6,855 nt of DNA from Motiliproteus sp036964625 (GTDB lineage: Bacteria; Pseudomonadota; Gammaproteobacteria; Pseudomonadales; Balneatricaceae), in contig JBALTG010000175.1 in assembly GCA_036964625.1 (NCBI GenBank), positions 1 through 6,855 of the forward strand. Reading direction: 5' to 3'. Under the pieces are notes generated by a model, which saw only the letters and a list, made by a program, of their open reading frames with translations, searched no databases and had not been told where the DNA came from. Shown piece after piece: positions 5,063-6,855 of this stretch (the stretch's first letter is position 1; each line of letters begins with the position of its first letter). The translations under genes and the position numbers were made by a program.

Positions 5063-5082
5063 GCATCACGGATAGGGTCAGT

Positions 5083-6597
5083 ATGGACGTTACAGAGAGT
5101 AAGTATTCTTCTGCCCTAAAGCAAAAAAAATATGGTTCATTGTTCCATGGGCGGCCTTTTTTGGGCGCTATCTGTATCGGCCTGGTGATTCTTCTTGGTG
5201 CAACCTTAGTCAAACAGGCTGAAATCAAGACTGATACGCTCAACCAACAACGTCAGGCGGAAAAGCGTGTTAGGGACGCCGCGGCTTCACTTTCATCCTC
5301 CATGATCGTTAGGCTAAATCTGACCAGTAGCCTCAATGCGTTTGTAACGACTCGGCAAGATTTTTCTGCGCAGGAATTTGACAGCTTTGCTTCGATGCTA
5401 CTAAGGGACTTGCCAGGGGTCATGAGCCTGCAATTAGCACCCAACGGCATCGTTACTTATCTAACAGATCTGGAGCGGAATAGAAAAGCACTGGGGCACA
5501 ATCTGCTTGCCGATCCGAATCGCCGTGCTATTGCGGAGAAGTCTATCCGAGATCGAAACTACATCATTGCAGGTCCGATCAACTTAGTCCAAGGCGGCCG
5601 AGCTATCATAGCCAGAAGGCCAATATTCATCCCCGCTCAAAACAGTGCAACGGAAATTTTTTGGGGTTTTGCCACGGTCTTGATTGAAGTTGACTCACTA
5701 TTGAGTACCCCATTATTTAACCAATTGAGTCAAGATTTTAATGTTTCCATCCGAGGTAAAGATGGGCTCGGAGCCAAAGGGGAGATCTTTTATGGCGATC
5801 AGTCTACGTTTGACTCAGCGGTAGCGGTCTCAGATATCGGCCTACCGGATGCCCTCTGGCAGTTAGCCGTTTCTAATAACGGCTCGCACGTATCGAGCGG
5901 TTTCATTATGTCCATCTGGTTCTGGGCCGTTTCTGCGATAGCTGCGGCTTTTGGCTCAATCGTAGTCTATTCAACACTAGATAGACCTAGGCAACTTGAG
6001 CAGGATGTAAACAAAGCAACGGAAAGGCTTTCAAAGGAAGTTAAAAATAGGATTAATGCCGAAGAACAAGCACTGCACATGGCTCAGCACGATTCTTTGA
6101 CTGGTTTGCCTAACCGGCGCTTATTCGATGAACTTAGCAAGCATTCCATCTCTACCGCTAAGCGTGAGGGCCTATCGAGAGCCATTTTATTTGTTGACAT
6201 AGATGGCTTTAAAAAAATTAACGATTCTTTTGGTCATGCCGCTGGCGATCAGGTTCTGGTTATGATTGCTGAAAGGCTATTAGAGCGAGTGCGTGAATCA
6301 GATATTGTTGCTCGGTTCGGGGGTGATGAGTTCGTAGTTCTGCTCACTGAAAACTGTGATGTTGCAGGCACGGAGAAGGTTGCCTCTGAAATTATAATAG
6401 TCATTTCCCAGCCATTTGATATTGGAGGCAGAGCTGCAGGGGTTGGGGCCAGTATAGGTATTGCAATATATCCCGATCATGGTACCTGTATTGAAAACTT
6501 GCTTCAAAAATCCGATGCGGCGATGTACTTGGCAAAAGAGAGTGGAAAAAACTGTTACAGACTTAGTGATTGCAACCAGAAACTTGCCAGTAAGTAG
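5083..6597 (+). CDS. Membrane diguanylate cyclase with CHASE sensor and GGDEF domain
   Basis: An inner-membrane protein of 504 residues that should make cyclic di-GMP from two GTP. The order is: a short cytoplasmic N-terminus; membrane segment 1 (about 26-44); a periplasmic CHASE-type sensor (about 75-265, with NYIIAGPINLVQGGRAII typical of the family); membrane segment 2 (about 274-297); a helical linker (about 300-335); and the GGDEF domain (about 336-495). The catalytic features are intact: HDSLTGLPNRRLF 336-348, VDIDGFKKIND 371-381 and GGDEF 413-417. The product-inhibition I-site is present as RESD (404-407), nine residues before the GGDEF motif as in PleD. No EAL domain is present, so it should be a synthase only. 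AGGG (5074-5077) sits five nt before the ATG. Base composition is visibly more AT-rich than the left half of the window. Its long structured leader suggests post-transcriptional control. Confidence 0.93.
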   Translation: MDVTESKYSSALKQKKYGSLFHGRPFLGAICIGLVILLGATLVKQAEIKTDTLNQQRQAEKRVRDAAASLSSSMIVRLNLTSSLNAFVTTRQDFSAQEFDSFASMLLRDLPGVMSLQLAPNGIVTYLTDLERNRKALGHNLLADPNRRAIAEKSIRDRNYIIAGPINLVQGGRAIIARRPIFIPAQNSATEIFWGFATVLIEVDSLLSTPLFNQLSQDFNVSIRGKDGLGAKGEIFYGDQSTFDSAVAVSDIGLPDALWQLAVSNNGSHVSSGFIMSIWFWAVSAIAAAFGSIVVYSTLDRPRQLEQDVNKATERLSKEVKNRINAEEQALHMAQHDSLTGLPNRRLFDELSKHSISTAKREGLSRAILFVDIDGFKKINDSFGHAAGDQVLVMIAERLLERVRESDIVARFGGDEFVVLLTENCDVAGTEKVASEIIIVISQPFDIGGRAAGVGASIGIAIYPDHGTCIENLLQKSDAAMYLAKESGKNCYRLSDCNQKLASK

Positions 6598-6602
6598 CCC
6601 TG

Positions 6603-6615
6603 CGACAGCCTGTCG
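6603..6615. repeat. Short palindrome after the cyclase gene
   Basis: CGACAG-C-CTGTCG is a 6-1-6 palindrome just after the cyclase stop codon. No T-tract follows, so I do not call it a terminator. I found no clear terminator for the cyclase gene in 6598-6708, where it converges on the gene at the right edge. Confidence 0.35.
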
Positions 6616-6708
6616 ACAAAGCCGCCATCCCTCCTAGCTCTGATTAGCGGCCAGACCTTGCAAGGGTTTGCGCTACAGCAGACCTGAATACGGGTGACGG
6701 ATAGCCAA

Positions 6709-6855
6709 TTAGTGAGCGGGGCTGGCCTGGCTATAGTGAATTAGATTATGAAATACCACGGGGGCTGCCGTACGGTTCCGATAACCGTGGGGCTTGTCAG
6801 CTGCAAAACGAACTCCAGATCCAGGCGTTAGCGGTATCCATTCATCATTGACCAG
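6709..6855 (-). CDS. C-terminal end of a probable XRE-type regulator with cupin domain (cut by window edge)
   Basis: The last 48 codons of a minus-strand gene run in from the right edge and end at TAA (6711-6709). The translation contains WIPLTPGSGVRF and FAADKPHGYRN followed by VFHNLIHY. This matches the C-terminal cupin strand pattern (pG..v.F.AD.PHgYrN) of helix-turn-helix/cupin regulators such as the SutR/YdcN group. The DNA-binding part lies outside the window, so the full architecture is inferred; another small cupin protein is possible. It converges on the diguanylate cyclase gene with about 110 bp between the stops. Confidence 0.6.
   Translation of the reverse strand: MVNDEWIPLTPGSGVRFAADKPHGYRNRTAAPVVFHNLIHYSQASPAH

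Noticed and set aside
4834..5082. Stand-alone CsrB/RsmZ-type sponge RNA
   Set aside because: No intrinsic terminator follows any of the stems, and two of the GGA motifs are at the cyclase ribosome site and start codon. A leader is the better reading.
6769..6778. CGTACGGTTC, resembling the 3' half of group II intron domain V
   Set aside because: The matching 5' half and bulge are absent, and the bases lie within the cupin-regulator coding frame.
6824..6833. Integron attC-like GCGTTAGCGG
   Set aside because: It does not fit the GTTRRRY core and has no partner core; it is explained by the coding frame of the edge gene.

Overview
The window looks like ordinary chromosome from a gammaproteobacterium, probably a free-living aquatic or marine one. 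This rests on the tetraheme cytochrome/metallophosphatase fusion, the stand-alone CBS-pair and YqfO-like proteins, the CHASE-GGDEF cyclase and good sigma70-type promoters. The genus cannot be resolved by reading. There are six complete genes, one gene cut by the right edge, and a 98-base assembly gap (N run) inside a short tandem repeat.

Layout: 1-254 is non-coding flank with two hairpins, one a likely terminator. At 255-1562 (-) lies an exported tetraheme c-type cytochrome with an N-terminal metallophosphatase-like domain. It is divergent from a small lipoprotein gene (1793-2146, +). The lipoprotein gene ends in a strong intrinsic terminator, followed almost at once by a two-CBS-domain protein (2212-2652, +). 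The region 2653-3239 has no convincing gene. It holds a 12-bp tandem repeat interrupted by the N run, an FNR-like box, an extended -10 promoter and an inverted repeat. These lead into a DHH-family phosphoesterase (3240-4175, +) that ends in a strong terminator. A YqfO/NIF3-C-terminal-like protein (4339-4647, -) converges on it. The region 4648-5082 carries two divergent promoters and a heavily structured leader of about 250 nt, then a CHASE-GGDEF diguanylate cyclase (5083-6597, +). At the right edge, the C-terminus of a probable XRE-cupin regulator runs in on the minus strand (6709-6855).

The part most worth pursuing is the leader of the diguanylate cyclase gene. Between a near-consensus promoter (4800-4827) and the start codon it contains a run of perfect or near-perfect stem-loops. 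One strand (4879-4887) can pair equally well with a local partner (4893-4901) or a distant one (5029-5037); the distant pairing would close a four-hairpin multibranch domain. The leader also carries five ANGGA motifs, two of them in apical loops and two at the Shine-Dalgarno/start region, which is the pattern of a CsrA/RsmA target. It could be a new cis-regulatory RNA controlling c-di-GMP synthesis, a CsrA/RsmA-repressed mRNA, or both.

A second notable point is that the gap is flanked on both sides by the same 40 bp. The N run may therefore be a scaffolding artefact over a collapsed or unmerged repeat, not real missing sequence of that length.
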